A DNA stretch of 64,000 nt from Hymenobacter aerilatus (GTDB lineage: Bacteria > Bacteroidota > Bacteroidia > Cytophagales > Hymenobacteraceae): the NCBI RefSeq assembly GCF_022921095.1, contig NZ_CP095053.1, positions 434,001-498,000 of the forward strand. Reading direction: 5' to 3'. Under the pieces are notes generated by a model. That model ran no database searches. It worked only from the letters and a program-made list of their open reading frames with translations, and was not told where the DNA came from. Positions 32,685 to 42,015 of this stretch are shown piece by piece (the first letter of the stretch is position 1; each line of letters opens with the position of its first letter). The position numbers and the translations under genes are program-made.

Positions 32685-35600
32685 GTGTCAGATATTAAAG
32701 GTAATAATATAGGTGCTCCGATAACTCCATTTACAACAGAAGATATTTATCCAACTCACCTTGCCGAATATGGTAAAGGTGGGTTGCGTACGGTCTTGAA
32801 CTATAGTGCTCTAGAGGCTATTATTTCAGCACGTAGAGAATGGTACATGGAAGTGGTGTTGGAGGACACTGGAAAGAAATATAAGCTAACCAAAGGTCTT
32901 GTATCCAACGTCTTAACGGACAATGGTAACTGGAAAGAAGTAATAACTGGTGAGAGCTACGATGATACTGAGCTAGTAGAACGGATTGAGGTTCTGGAAA
33001 ACAAGCCTGAGCCTGAAACCTACGATGATACAGCACTAAGCAACAGAGTCACAGTATTAGAGAACAAACCTGAGCCTCAACCTTTTGATAACTCAACCAA
33101 CGAAACTCGCCTAAGCAGCTTAGAAGGTGAGGTTAATGACCATGAAACAAGAATTGTAAGTCTAGAAAACCGTCCTATTTCAAGTGGTGGAACGTCTACA
33201 GATAAAATTTATGATGCTGATTCGTGGTCTTCAGAACTTGCTAAAACAGGATTAAATTGGAATGGTAACAGCAAACAGCTTCAGGTATTAGGTACTACGC
33301 AATTCGGCCAAAACGGTGCTGTAGATGGTAGTATTACTGTCGCTGGTGTTATCCGCACAGTTTCGGACCCTGGTGGTCAGAGTGGCGTTGAAGTGATAAA
33401 TGGCGCTGAATCTGGCTTTTCTAAAATCTCACTAGGCAATAATGGCAACAATGGTCGCGTATGGGATTTCCTAGTAGGAGGTAATAACAATGCTGGACAG
33501 AATGGAAATGGTGCCGTTGAAGGTAACTTAATCCTTGCTGTTAATGGAGATTGGAAATTTGTATTCAGGAAAGATGGTAGAGCTGGGATTAACACCAATT
33601 CACCACACCCTAGCGCCACTTTAGAAGTAGGTGGTACTACTGGTGGTCTATTAGCTCCACGTCTTACCAGCACACAAAGAGACGCTATATCCAATCCAGC
33701 TACCAGTTTACTTATATACAACACTACTACAGCTGGTTTCCAATACTATAACTCAGGTTGGAAGGACCTAGTGTCAGCTGGTGAAAGCTATGATGATACA
33801 CTTATTATCAATCGTTTAGATGCTGTTGAAACTGAGGTTAATAACCTGGATACAAGAGTAGAAATATTAGAAAGAATAAGTAATAATCAAGAGCTTTTAA
33901 TAGACCCTGAATTTCTACAACCTCTAACACAAGATACAACAGGAGGTAGTGTATTCAGTATAGGCAATTGGAAATATACAACTGGTTGGCAGCAAACAAA
34001 TGGTGTTGTAAATGCAATCAATGGTGCTTATCTATTCCAAGATTTCGCGGCTACTATTGGTGCTAAATATACCGTTACTGTTAAAATCAATAGCGTCAAT
34101 AGTGGTGGTGTTGCTCTGGTTTCAAGAGGTGGCTATGATGCTGAAGACGTTGCGTTAAAAACAGCTATACTAACACAACCTGGAATTTACACTTTCACAT
34201 TTCCAGCAAAGTTTGACATAGAGCGAATTCACGCCTACGGATTCAACAATTTCAACGGCCAATTAGAATATATCAGTCTTAAAAATGAAAAGGCTGCTAT
34301 TGGTGGTGAAAGCTATGATGACACTGAACTACGTGCTCGGGTAGGAGAGGTAGAGACTGACCTTGCTGCTGTTGAGACAGAAGTAATAGCTGTACAAGGT
34401 GAGGTAGATGGATTGGAGGATAGAATAGAAGCACTGGAAAACAAGCCCGCTCCAACTCCTTTCGACAATACTACCAATGATGCTCGACTAAGCAGCTTAG
34501 AAGCTAATAAGACGGATAAGACTACTACAGCTGCTATTGATTCGCGTGTAACAGCCTTAGAAAACCGTCCTGTTACTCCTGCCTACAATGATGCTGAAGT
34601 ACGTGGTTTGATAGCGGATAAAGTAGATAAGGTCCCTGGTAAATCTTTGCTCCTAGACACTGAAATAGCTCGTCTCTCAGGACTAACGAACTTCGATGCT
34701 ACCAACCTAACCAACAGAGTAACCAGCGTAGAAACAGCTATTGGAACCAAGACAGACAAAGCCACTACAGATGCACTAACAGGACGTGTAACAGTGCTGG
34801 AAAATAAGCCTGCTGTGATTCCTGGTGACACTATTCAGACCATAACCTTTGAGTCCAATAACCTTGTAATCCGCACGGACAAAGGAGACAAGTCAGTTAG
34901 TCTAGCTTCTTTGGCTAATGGTGAAACAGTAGTACAAGCAGCTCCAAGCCTCCTAAACTTCGCTGGAAATCTATCTGGTTCTCTGACTCTGAATCTGCCT
35001 TTTGGTGCTGTAAACGTGCTTGCTGTAAGTGCTGATAACTATGCTTCTCTACCTCCAACAGATTACACAGTAGACTATACACAGAATCCACCAATCCTGA
35101 CTATCACGAATCCAGCATTAGTAGCAGGAGACCGAATCTGGGGTACGGCTGTAATGACTCCTGAGGCTGATTTTGGAGACTACTACACTAAGACTGAAGT
35201 TGAAACCAGTATAGCAAGTAAAGTAGACAAGGTTGCTGGTAAGAGCTTGATTCTAGATACTGAGATTGCCCGTTTAGCAGCTGTAACCAACTACAATGAT
35301 ACAGCACTAAGCAACAGAATAACCAGCGTAGAAAACAATAAGGTTGACAAGGTTAATGGTAAGTCCCTGGTGAGTGATAGTGAAATTACACGTCTTGCCA
35401 CTGTTGCCAATTTCGATAATACAGCTAATAATAACCGTTTTACTACTGTTGAAAATAGAGTAACCAATCTGGAAAACTTGCCACAAAATAAGGTGACACT
35501 AGATTTCAATTTTGCATCTGGATATTCCAATACATACACAGCTACAATTACTACCAACACTGCTAAAACTTATGTTGCTCAAACGCTCAATAACGTGGCT

Positions 35601-35729
35601 ACTGTCGTATATAAAGTGAATGGTGCTACTGTGAATTTGCCTTTTGCTGTTGCTTCTGGAAATACATTGGAAATAACAATTACTCGCTCAAATAATAGCT
35701 TAGGCTCAATAGTTACAATCAATACATAA
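32685..35729 (+). CDS. Modular tail fibre protein 2
   Basis: 1014 residues, GTG start. It carries the same DDTELR/LENKPEP and KVDKVxGKSL modules as fibre 1, with three KVDKV copies in the C-terminal half. It also has a chaperone-like or trimer segment with LLAPRLTSTQRDAISNPATS (common in Bacteroidota fibres), a carbohydrate-binding-like domain (NWKYTTGWQQTNGVVNAING) and a beta-rich end. The stop is followed without gap by the next GTG. Confidence 0.82.
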   Translation: MSDIKGNNIGAPITPFTTEDIYPTHLAEYGKGGLRTVLNYSALEAIISARREWYMEVVLEDTGKKYKLTKGLVSNVLTDNGNWKEVITGESYDDTELVERIEVLENKPEPETYDDTALSNRVTVLENKPEPQPFDNSTNETRLSSLEGEVNDHETRIVSLENRPISSGGTSTDKIYDADSWSSELAKTGLNWNGNSKQLQVLGTTQFGQNGAVDGSITVAGVIRTVSDPGGQSGVEVINGAESGFSKISLGNNGNNGRVWDFLVGGNNNAGQNGNGAVEGNLILAVNGDWKFVFRKDGRAGINTNSPHPSATLEVGGTTGGLLAPRLTSTQRDAISNPATSLLIYNTTTAGFQYYNSGWKDLVSAGESYDDTLIINRLDAVETEVNNLDTRVEILERISNNQELLIDPEFLQPLTQDTTGGSVFSIGNWKYTTGWQQTNGVVNAINGAYLFQDFAATIGAKYTVTVKINSVNSGGVALVSRGGYDAEDVALKTAILTQPGIYTFTFPAKFDIERIHAYGFNNFNGQLEYISLKNEKAAIGGESYDDTELRARVGEVETDLAAVETEVIAVQGEVDGLEDRIEALENKPAPTPFDNTTNDARLSSLEANKTDKTTTAAIDSRVTALENRPVTPAYNDAEVRGLIADKVDKVPGKSLLLDTEIARLSGLTNFDATNLTNRVTSVETAIGTKTDKATTDALTGRVTVLENKPAVIPGDTIQTITFESNNLVIRTDKGDKSVSLASLANGETVVQAAPSLLNFAGNLSGSLTLNLPFGAVNVLAVSADNYASLPPTDYTVDYTQNPPILTITNPALVAGDRIWGTAVMTPEADFGDYYTKTEVETSIASKVDKVAGKSLILDTEIARLAAVTNYNDTALSNRITSVENNKVDKVNGKSLVSDSEITRLATVANFDNTANNNRFTTVENRVTNLENLPQNKVTLDFNFASGYSNTYTATITTNTAKTYVAQTLNNVATVVYKVNGATVNLPFAVASGNTLEITITRSNNSLGSIVTINT

Positions 35730-36305
35730 GTGAATTTATATTATAGTTTTTATAGTAATATTATTAGTGTTCCTGTTGTTCCTGCTAAAACATATTTGAT
35801 TGATATTGGTGAGCAAAATGGTTCTTTTAAAACTAATTTAGCAGGGTGGAATAACGTAGATGCATATTTTACTTCTGTTAGCTTAGTAGATAGTAATAAT
35901 AATAGTAGCAGTATAGTATTTAATTTAATTAGAGGTAATAGTAAAGGTGTGAATACCAGTGGCTTTAATGGTGCTGCTGGTGGCTTTCCTCAAAGTGCGT
36001 GGATTGATACAATGTATACTGAAACCGATAGTGCTGATTTTACGCTAACTGGTTTAGACTCAAGTAGAAAGTACGATTTGGAATTCTATGGTGCGCGTGG
36101 TGGTGTAACTGATATTCGTAGAACACAGATAATAATAAATGGTGTTACCAAAATTTATCAGAATACAACCAGTGATGGTAAAGGCTCTACTACTGGTGCA
36201 ACTTTTACGGATATAGTTCCAACAAATAACACAATAGCTTTTAATTTAAATAAGAATACAGGTAGTTTTGGCTATTTAGGTATACTGAAAATAACAGAGA
36301 AATAA
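35730..36305 (+). CDS. Lectin-like virion protein
   Basis: 191 residues, GTG start directly after the previous TAA. The pattern AKTYLIDIGEQNG, LAGWNNVDAYFTSVSLVD, LTGLDSSRKYDLEFYGARGG and a final GYLGILKITEK matches small beta-sandwich carbohydrate-binding domains found in secreted Bacteroidota proteins ('W-N-N ... GL-D-S...YD..FYG.R'). It probably serves as an accessory receptor-binding protein. It lacks a signal peptide. Confidence 0.65.
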   Translation: MNLYYSFYSNIISVPVVPAKTYLIDIGEQNGSFKTNLAGWNNVDAYFTSVSLVDSNNNSSSIVFNLIRGNSKGVNTSGFNGAAGGFPQSAWIDTMYTETDSADFTLTGLDSSRKYDLEFYGARGGVTDIRRTQIIINGVTKIYQNTTSDGKGSTTGATFTDIVPTNNTIAFNLNKNTGSFGYLGILKITEK

Positions 36306-36319
36306 TATAAAATATATAG

Positions 36320-38785
36320 ATGCCATTAAACGTAAAAATAACAAAGGATGAAATTCAAGATACGAGTGCTGAGATTCTAACAGGTTCTACAGGTAACGTT
36401 GAATTCACTTATGATGATGCTGCTAATAAATTAACTGCTAGTGTTGAAATTCCACCAGTAGACCTATCCAATTATTATAATAAGCAAGAAGTATATAATA
36501 AAAATGAGGTAGATACAAAAGGTGAGGTAGATAGTAAGATTGCTGCTATTCCAAAAGTAGACTTAACGCCATACTATCAGAAAGTAGAAGTTTATAATAA
36601 AGTAGAGGTAGATTCTAAAATTAGTAGCGTTAATACGGAAAAAAGTATTGCAGACCGCGCATTTCAAGACCGTGGTAGCTATTCACGTGGTTTGCCACAT
36701 CCTTTGTATTATATAGCGAATGCAAGTGATTTTACTGAATTTCCAGATAATATAAATTTAGCTCAGGAAGGTGGAAACCCGTATTATTTAACACAAATAA
36801 AACCTAGTAATGTTTATCAACCAGAACTTGATAATTATATTATTTATTTTAAAACAGGTAACTATCAGTCAGGAATTGCTTTTATAGGTCAACACGTTTA
36901 CTATAAAGATTTATTTCCTGGTGGTCAATATAATCATACTAATACTATATTTTATCAAACGTATCCACGTGAATTTGATGAAAAGTTTGTCTATAATGTT
37001 TCACTAAATAATGCAAGCTCAGAAAAGGGTTATGAGTCTGAATTAAATCTATCACAGGCGCGGGTTTTCTTCGATAGTATTACTACACAAAATATAGACG
37101 CCTATAATTATATCAATGGTAGCACGTATTTAACTACCAGTGGCGAAAATACTATTAGTGCAGTAGTTAATGAATCAACAATTACTGTAGATAAGGATAA
37201 GATTTTTATTGATGCTGCTGAGGTTTCGATACCAAAATATGACCAAAAAATTGCTGCTATCAGTGCTGGTGGTGGTGGCGTAGAGAGTATTGCTGATAAG
37301 TTATTTGGAGGCACTATGAGACCGCTTCCGATAAAGGCTCTATTCTATATCAATAAATCATTAAGTAGTTCTTGGAATGGTACTTATCCAACTTATGTAA
37401 GCTCTGATGCAACTATTAGTGGTGATACTACAAAAGGGTGGGTATTTGAAAATGTAGAATATGCTGGTGAATCAGAAGCTGACGAACCTATCTATATATT
37501 ATATGATTCGGCACCAGTATTACTCTCGCCACAATTCTTTGGTGGTCCTATTGAAAAATATAGTGATATTCTAGATTTCAATGATGATATAGATTATAAA
37601 AAAAGTTGGTGGTATACGAATGAGAATTTTACTGATGATGAGTACTATAATGAATACTATAAGGTATTGTTTAGAGGGATTCTTCAGGTTAATAATTATC
37701 ATTACACTGTAACTACTACTGCTGATAAGTCCAGTGATAATTCTTTGGATTTATCTTCATTTAGTGTGAATACACGTAAGATGGAAATCAGTCGTTCAGC
37801 TAATGCGTCTGATTCAGAAACTGTGCTTAATGTGCAAGGTAATTCTAGATTTTATAGTGACAGATATGAGATAGTTGCTAATGGTAGTCGTTTAGATATT
37901 GATAAAAATAACTTTAGTGTCAATACCTATGGTGGTGGTCAAGTAACGGGAACAATAAGTATTTCTGGTAATAGTATTTTAATTGATGCTGCTAATGTTA
38001 GTATCCCAAAATATGACCAAAAAATTGCTGCTATGTCTGGTGGTTCTGGTGGTACTGTAGACTTGAGTAATTATTACAATAAAAGTGAAACGGATACTAA
38101 AATAAATGAAAATGCTTTTACAAATGAAAAAGTAGCTTTTTTCTTTCTTTTAAATTCTGACGCTGCAAGTGATGTAGGATTTACATATTTTAATAATAAA
38201 GTAGGTTTATTTATTCAAAATAATGTTGTAACAGAGGCTAAATTAAGTGAAGGAGTAAGAGCTAAATTAAATTCGAGCGGTGGTTCTGTAGATTTAAGTA
38301 ATTATTATACGAAAGTTGAAGTAGACAATAAAACAGAGAAACAATATTATTTATTTCCAAATAATCAGATGCAACCTTATCAGCAATCAGTTATTTTAAC
38401 AAACGTTGCTGGTGGTTTTACACGTTACATAGCGCCTGGAAATAGCAGCACTGTAACAGACCCACACGGTTTTTATACAAGTGGTGGCGTGAACTTAAAT
38501 CTGCAAGCTGGTAAACGTTATAGCTATACGTTAACAATGCGATTTATCACAGATGGTGGTACTTATACTGGTGGAATATCTTTTGGTCTAACTTCTACAC
38601 CAGAATCAGATAATGATTTAGAAATAGCTAATAAAAACTGGTTTCAACTTGCAAATGGTAAATCTGAAACATTGGTATTTAGTGATATAATTCAAGGTGG
38701 TTTCTCACACAAAATTGGATTCAGGTTGGATGGCACGGCTGATAAATTACAGTGGCGTTATTCACTAAAAATCCACGAAATATAA
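36320..38785 (+). CDS. Modular tail fibre protein 3
   Basis: 821 residues. The N-terminal stalk has tandem YYNKQEVYNKNEVDTK-type motifs. The body contains a duplicated unit: 'FIDAAEVSIPKYDQKIAA' (about 297-314) and 'LIDAANVSIPKYDQKIAA' (about 553-570), each followed by a Gly-rich linker. Blocks starting SIADRAF and SIADKLF, each leading into a PLP.....YI..S segment, are also duplicated. The C-terminal 150 residues are a beta-rich head. Its composition is more A/T-rich than fibres 1 and 2. Confidence 0.78.
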   Translation: MPLNVKITKDEIQDTSAEILTGSTGNVEFTYDDAANKLTASVEIPPVDLSNYYNKQEVYNKNEVDTKGEVDSKIAAIPKVDLTPYYQKVEVYNKVEVDSKISSVNTEKSIADRAFQDRGSYSRGLPHPLYYIANASDFTEFPDNINLAQEGGNPYYLTQIKPSNVYQPELDNYIIYFKTGNYQSGIAFIGQHVYYKDLFPGGQYNHTNTIFYQTYPREFDEKFVYNVSLNNASSEKGYESELNLSQARVFFDSITTQNIDAYNYINGSTYLTTSGENTISAVVNESTITVDKDKIFIDAAEVSIPKYDQKIAAISAGGGGVESIADKLFGGTMRPLPIKALFYINKSLSSSWNGTYPTYVSSDATISGDTTKGWVFENVEYAGESEADEPIYILYDSAPVLLSPQFFGGPIEKYSDILDFNDDIDYKKSWWYTNENFTDDEYYNEYYKVLFRGILQVNNYHYTVTTTADKSSDNSLDLSSFSVNTRKMEISRSANASDSETVLNVQGNSRFYSDRYEIVANGSRLDIDKNNFSVNTYGGGQVTGTISISGNSILIDAANVSIPKYDQKIAAMSGGSGGTVDLSNYYNKSETDTKINENAFTNEKVAFFFLLNSDAASDVGFTYFNNKVGLFIQNNVVTEAKLSEGVRAKLNSSGGSVDLSNYYTKVEVDNKTEKQYYLFPNNQMQPYQQSVILTNVAGGFTRYIAPGNSSTVTDPHGFYTSGGVNLNLQAGKRYSYTLTMRFITDGGTYTGGISFGLTSTPESDNDLEIANKNWFQLANGKSETLVFSDIIQGGFSHKIGFRLDGTADKLQWRYSLKIHEI

Positions 38786-38829
38786 TATATCCAACGTATT
38801 TATATATATACTATTCTATTTAAATTATA

Positions 38830-39276
38830 ATGTTATTTTTAGAAATACCTGCACACCTAAGCCAAGAACCAAGCATTCTAGATTGGAGTAAAATAGTTCC
38901 TACTGTTGCTGGTGGCTTGGTGGTAGGTATTGTTATGCTTATTATCAACCATTTTCGTGAGGGTAGTAAGCAATATTCCAACAGAATCAAAACATTGGAA
39001 TCTCAAGCTGTGAGTCATGAAAACAGATTTACTCAAATGCAATTGCAGCACGAAAATGCGGTAGATGCAAATAAAAAAGACGTATCACGATTAGAACAAC
39101 GGGTTTCACAAGTTGACCAAGTGCTTCAGAAAGTTCAACAATTAGAGATTAGATTGGAGGCTCAGAATTCTCAGATTGCAATGATTAAGGAACGTGTTGA
39201 TGATGTTAAGAGAGCTGTTGAGAAATCGAATAATGATATTATAGAATTGATTAAATCACATAATGCGAAAAATTAA
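38830..39276 (+). CDS. Membrane-anchored coiled-coil protein of the lysis block
   Basis: 148 residues: one membrane helix at about 22-42 (IVPTVAGGLVVGIVMLII) and a long coiled coil to the end (LEQRVSQVDQVLQKVQQLEI). The shape resembles phage 'haemolysin XhlA-like' proteins or holin partners. It overlaps the next gene by 14 bp. Confidence 0.65.
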   Translation: MLFLEIPAHLSQEPSILDWSKIVPTVAGGLVVGIVMLIINHFREGSKQYSNRIKTLESQAVSHENRFTQMQLQHENAVDANKKDVSRLEQRVSQVDQVLQKVQQLEIRLEAQNSQIAMIKERVDDVKRAVEKSNNDIIELIKSHNAKN

Positions 39277-39565
39277 GTATAGTGAATTCTTTAAGGATGC
39301 ACAAGGTAGATTTACTGTTTATAGCGTAATTAGTTTATTAGCTGGATTTACCTTAGTGTCATCTCCATTAATTGTCAGGTTATTTAGTTGGCCTTTATTA
39401 ATAGACCTTGAAATATACAGTCTAACTTTTATTTATTGTATAGCTGCCTTATCTGAATATTTACTAGCTGCCTATATAAATAAAATGCCTAGTGTTAATA
39501 TCAATAAAGCTCAAGAAATAAATATTGAGTCTGTTGATTCTCAGGAGATACCCAAAGTGGAGTAA
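39263..39565 (+). CDS. Candidate holin with two membrane helices
   Basis: 100 residues with two hydrophobic helices (about 18-42, VYSVISLLAGFTLVSSPLIV, and 50-71, EIYSLTFIYCIAALSEYLLA) and a polar C-terminal tail. Size, topology and place before spanin and endolysin genes fit a class II-type holin; sequence does not prove it. Confidence 0.55.
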   Translation: MRKIKYSEFFKDAQGRFTVYSVISLLAGFTLVSSPLIVRLFSWPLLIDLEIYSLTFIYCIAALSEYLLAAYINKMPSVNINKAQEINIESVDSQEIPKVE

Positions 39566-39573
39566 TATAGTTT

Positions 39574-40083
39574 ATGGGTACTCCTGATTTTTCCGGCCTA
39601 ACACGCCTATTTATCATTTTCTGTCTATTTATTCTTGCTCTTGGATTTGCCTTAGGAGTCTTGGTTAGTTGCCAACGTCCTCAAGGTCCAGAAAAGACCA
39701 TTCTAAGCGCTCCTATTACCCTCACTATCGATAGCATACACAATACCTATCCAGATACCATAAAGGCTGTAGATGGCCCTAAAACGGTGGTTATTGGTGG
39801 GCGTAAGGTGAAGGTGAAACGGGGTGGTACTCTGATAGTCCAGACTGGTAGTAATAGTGTGGCAAGCTCAGTCCAAAAGGCTAAGGCTCCTGTAGCAGTT
39901 GCAGCCAAAGAAGCTCAAGCAACGCAAGTAGTAAAGCCTCAGAATTCACCAACTACTGTAGCGAAAGAAGCTCAGGTTACTACCAGCGTCAAAGAATCGA
40001 ATAATAATAACCTACTATTTATCCTGGTAGCTATTGTGGTTACATGCCTAGGAGGATTTTACCTATGGCTCAAAAAGAAATAA
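39574..40083 (+). CDS. Candidate unimolecular spanin (u-spanin)
   Basis: 169 residues. An N-terminal lipoprotein signal (LFIIFCLFILALGFALG) ends in a lipobox LVSC with C33. A periplasmic region of about 110 residues follows, and a C-terminal membrane helix (LLFILVAIVVTCLGGFYLW) ends in KKK. An outer-membrane lipid anchor plus inner-membrane C-terminal helix in one chain is the defining topology of u-spanins, which fuse the two membranes in the last step of lysis. Confidence 0.75.
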   Translation: MGTPDFSGLTRLFIIFCLFILALGFALGVLVSCQRPQGPEKTILSAPITLTIDSIHNTYPDTIKAVDGPKTVVIGGRKVKVKRGGTLIVQTGSNSVASSVQKAKAPVAVAAKEAQATQVVKPQNSPTTVAKEAQVTTSVKESNNNNLLFILVAIVVTCLGGFYLWLKKK

Positions 40084-40099
40084 TTATTAAATATAAAAA

Positions 40100-40771
40100 T
40101 TGGGTTCATTTAAATTATTTTATCCTCACTTAGTTAGAAATGAAGGTGGATATGCAAATAACAAATTAGATGTTGGTGGTGAAACTTATCGGGGAGTAGC
40201 TAGAAAATATCATCCAAATTGGCAGGGTTGGAAATATGTTGACGCCTACAAAAAGGAGTGGTTAGCGGCTGGTAAAAAGCTCAACACACGTACGGAATGG
40301 GCTGCCTTTTCAAAGGTTCTATATAAAGACCCTCACCTAGAAAATTCCCTGTTAAACTTCTACGAAAGTCTGTATTGGGACTCACTGCATTTAGACCTTG
40401 TAGCTAATCAAAGTGTAGCTGAATCGTTAGCTGATATGGGTGTAAACGCTGGTACGGGCCGTATTGGTTGGATGGTACAATATGTCCTACGCTTCCATTT
40501 CGGTAGGCTGGATTTGGATTTTGATGGTGACATAGGGCCACAAACTCTCAAGGCTTTGAACGCCGTAAACCAAGCAAATTTTCATGCTCGTTTTGCTCAA
40601 CTCAGAAATGACTTCTACCGCTATCGGAGTGGAGAATATGAAAATGAATCACGTCTATTAGGAGTACACCAATTCCTGAGAAATAAATTGAAGTTAAAGA
40701 CTAATACAAGCCAAAAGGTTTTCCTGAATACCTGGTTAAAAAGAGTCTCAGATATGAAATACAAAGATTAA
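40100..40771 (+). CDS. Endolysin, GH108 N-acetylmuramidase
   Basis: 223 residues from a TTG codon; no ATG fits. The catalytic motif NEGGY (E15) in LVRNEGGYANNKLDVGGETY is typical of glycosyl hydrolase 108, and a peptidoglycan-binding region follows (MGVNAGTGRIGWMVQYVL, then DFDGDIGPQTLKALN). It cuts the cell-wall glycan after the holin opens the membrane. No signal peptide. Confidence 0.93.
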   Translation: MGSFKLFYPHLVRNEGGYANNKLDVGGETYRGVARKYHPNWQGWKYVDAYKKEWLAAGKKLNTRTEWAAFSKVLYKDPHLENSLLNFYESLYWDSLHLDLVANQSVAESLADMGVNAGTGRIGWMVQYVLRFHFGRLDLDFDGDIGPQTLKALNAVNQANFHARFAQLRNDFYRYRSGEYENESRLLGVHQFLRNKLKLKTNTSQKVFLNTWLKRVSDMKYKD

Positions 40772-40779
40772 ATAATATT

Positions 40780-40992
40780 ATGAAATTAATTAAACAACTA
40801 TTTCCAAATCACGATACCCCAACTGCATTAGCTATTATTACACTATTTCTATTTGCTGTTATCGTTGCTATTTATACTGTAAGTGACACAATCAAACATG
40901 GTTATGTAGAAGATGGTAATGTCTATTGTGGTCTGTTCTTTGGCCTTTTGAGTGCTGCTATCTACGTATTCGGAAAGGCTAAGAGTGCTTAA
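40780..40992 (+). CDS. Small two-helix membrane protein, holin-like
   Basis: 70 residues with two membrane helices (about 15-35, ALAIITLFLFAVIVAIY, and 50-66, LFFGLLSAAIYVFG). It starts 8 bp after the endolysin stop, so it is a second holin or antiholin candidate. Confidence 0.55.
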   Translation: MKLIKQLFPNHDTPTALAIITLFLFAVIVAIYTVSDTIKHGYVEDGNVYCGLFFGLLSAAIYVFGKAKSA

Positions 40993-41407
40993 TCTATTGT
41001 TGCTCCTGGTTTTGCCTTTGGCTTGTGGTATCGATGGTTATGCACAAGGTCTCTATACCAAGCTCAGTAGAGAATACATTCCACCAGCTGAACAGAGTCG
41101 GGTGAATCTTGCTCTACACGTTCTCTATCCAATCCTTTACTGTCTGTTGGCTCTTAGTACTGCTGTAGCTCTATCTAACGTCCTGGTGCTTCCTATTGCC
41201 TTGTTACTGAGGTTCAGTCTGTTTGATATAGTGCTGAATAAGGTAAAGAAGGATAGCCCGTTTGCAGTTGGAACCAGTGCCTCTACAGATATCCTTCTAA
41301 GGAGTGCCGCGAAGAGGCTAGGAGTAGAGGTAGAAAGTCTAGTGAAAGTTTCGAAGCTCCTGAGTCTGGTAGGTGCCTTGGTGCTAGTGGTGTTAATCCT
41401 GCTATAG
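40985..41407 (+). CDS. Membrane protein at the end of the lysis block
   Basis: 140 residues from the GTG at 40985, which overlaps the previous stop. It has hydrophobic helices at about 3-15, 47-78 and 125-140 and a short soluble loop with VNKVKKDSPFAVGT-like sequence. Function unknown. It may be a superinfection or lysis-control factor; this is only a guess from place and topology. Confidence 0.55.
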   Translation: MLNLLLLLVLPLACGIDGYAQGLYTKLSREYIPPAEQSRVNLALHVLYPILYCLLALSTAVALSNVLVLPIALLLRFSLFDIVLNKVKKDSPFAVGTSASTDILLRSAAKRLGVEVESLVKVSKLLSLVGALVLVVLILL

Positions 41408-41433
41408 CTAAAATATTTTAAGTTCAATGAAAT

Positions 41434-41465
41434 GCCTCTTGGAGTAATCTGAGGGGCTTTTTTGT
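41434..41465 (+). terminator. Terminator at the end of the late operon
   Basis: The stem GCCTC/GAGGGGC (one bulge) is followed by a run of T residues (41458-41465). Confidence 0.7.
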
Positions 41466-41479
41466 GTCTGGTAAAAAAT

Positions 41480-41535
41480 TGTAAGAAAAAAATCTTACAG
41501 TTTGCTTGACTTGTAAGAAAAGCGTCTTACATTTG
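41480..41535 (+). promoter_or_regulatory. Promoter with twin palindromic operators
   Basis: TTG (41506-41508), a 19-nt spacer and TACATTTG (41528-41535) form an exact promoter. Two identical perfect half-site pairs, TGTAAGA-N6-TCTTACA, lie at 41480-41499 and 41512-41531, with centres 32 bp apart (three helical turns). The second covers the spacer and the start of the -7 element. This is a repressor-controlled promoter; the HTH protein at 42345 is a candidate binder. Confidence 0.85.
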
Positions 41536-41621
41536 TATCAACACAACGGCAAAAGGCCAAGAGTGTACTGCTTAGTTCTTTGAAATTCTGACCCATACTA
41601 CCTACTAAAACAAAAAACAAA

Positions 41622-41945
41622 ATGGCAACTCAAACTTTGAACCTCGAACCAGTTTATAACAAACTCAAGTCTTATTTCAACACGAAAAAGGCTGTGAAAG
41701 TAACTCCTTGGACTGATAAAGTAACTGTCACTCACTACGAAACAGTAATCTTCGAAATTGATGCTTGGGGCCAAATAACTCTAAATAACGGAGGCTACTT
41801 AACCAAGACTACTAAAAGCCACTTGAATGAGTGCTTAGAAATAGCTGGAAAAGTTGAAAAAGTCTACCAGAAAGGAGGTATTTGGTACGTGAAGGGCTTA
41901 GATAATGTAGAGTTTACTAAGAACTTCAAAATGACAACCTACTAA
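41622..41945 (+). CDS. Small phage protein with a TTK-type motif
   Basis: 107 residues, first gene under the twin-operator promoter, with an 80-nt leader ending in an A-rich stretch before the ATG. The central segment LNNGGYLTKTTKSHLNECLE resembles a pattern (NGG..T.TTK..(I/L)N) seen in small proteins of other phages, and it ends with GGIWYVKGLDNVEF. Function unknown. Confidence 0.6.
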   Translation: MATQTLNLEPVYNKLKSYFNTKKAVKVTPWTDKVTVTHYETVIFEIDAWGQITLNNGGYLTKTTKSHLNECLEIAGKVEKVYQKGGIWYVKGLDNVEFTKNFKMTTY

Positions 41946-42015
41946 AACAAACGGGGTGGCCTAAGCAGCGCCCCAATTTTAGTTTTCTGCTCACAACCTT
42001 AACTAAAACAACATA

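Noticed and set aside
30408..38785. Diversity-generating retroelement acting on the fibre genes
   Set aside because: No reverse transcriptase and no template/variable repeat with adenine-specific changes; the repeats are ordinary fibre modules.
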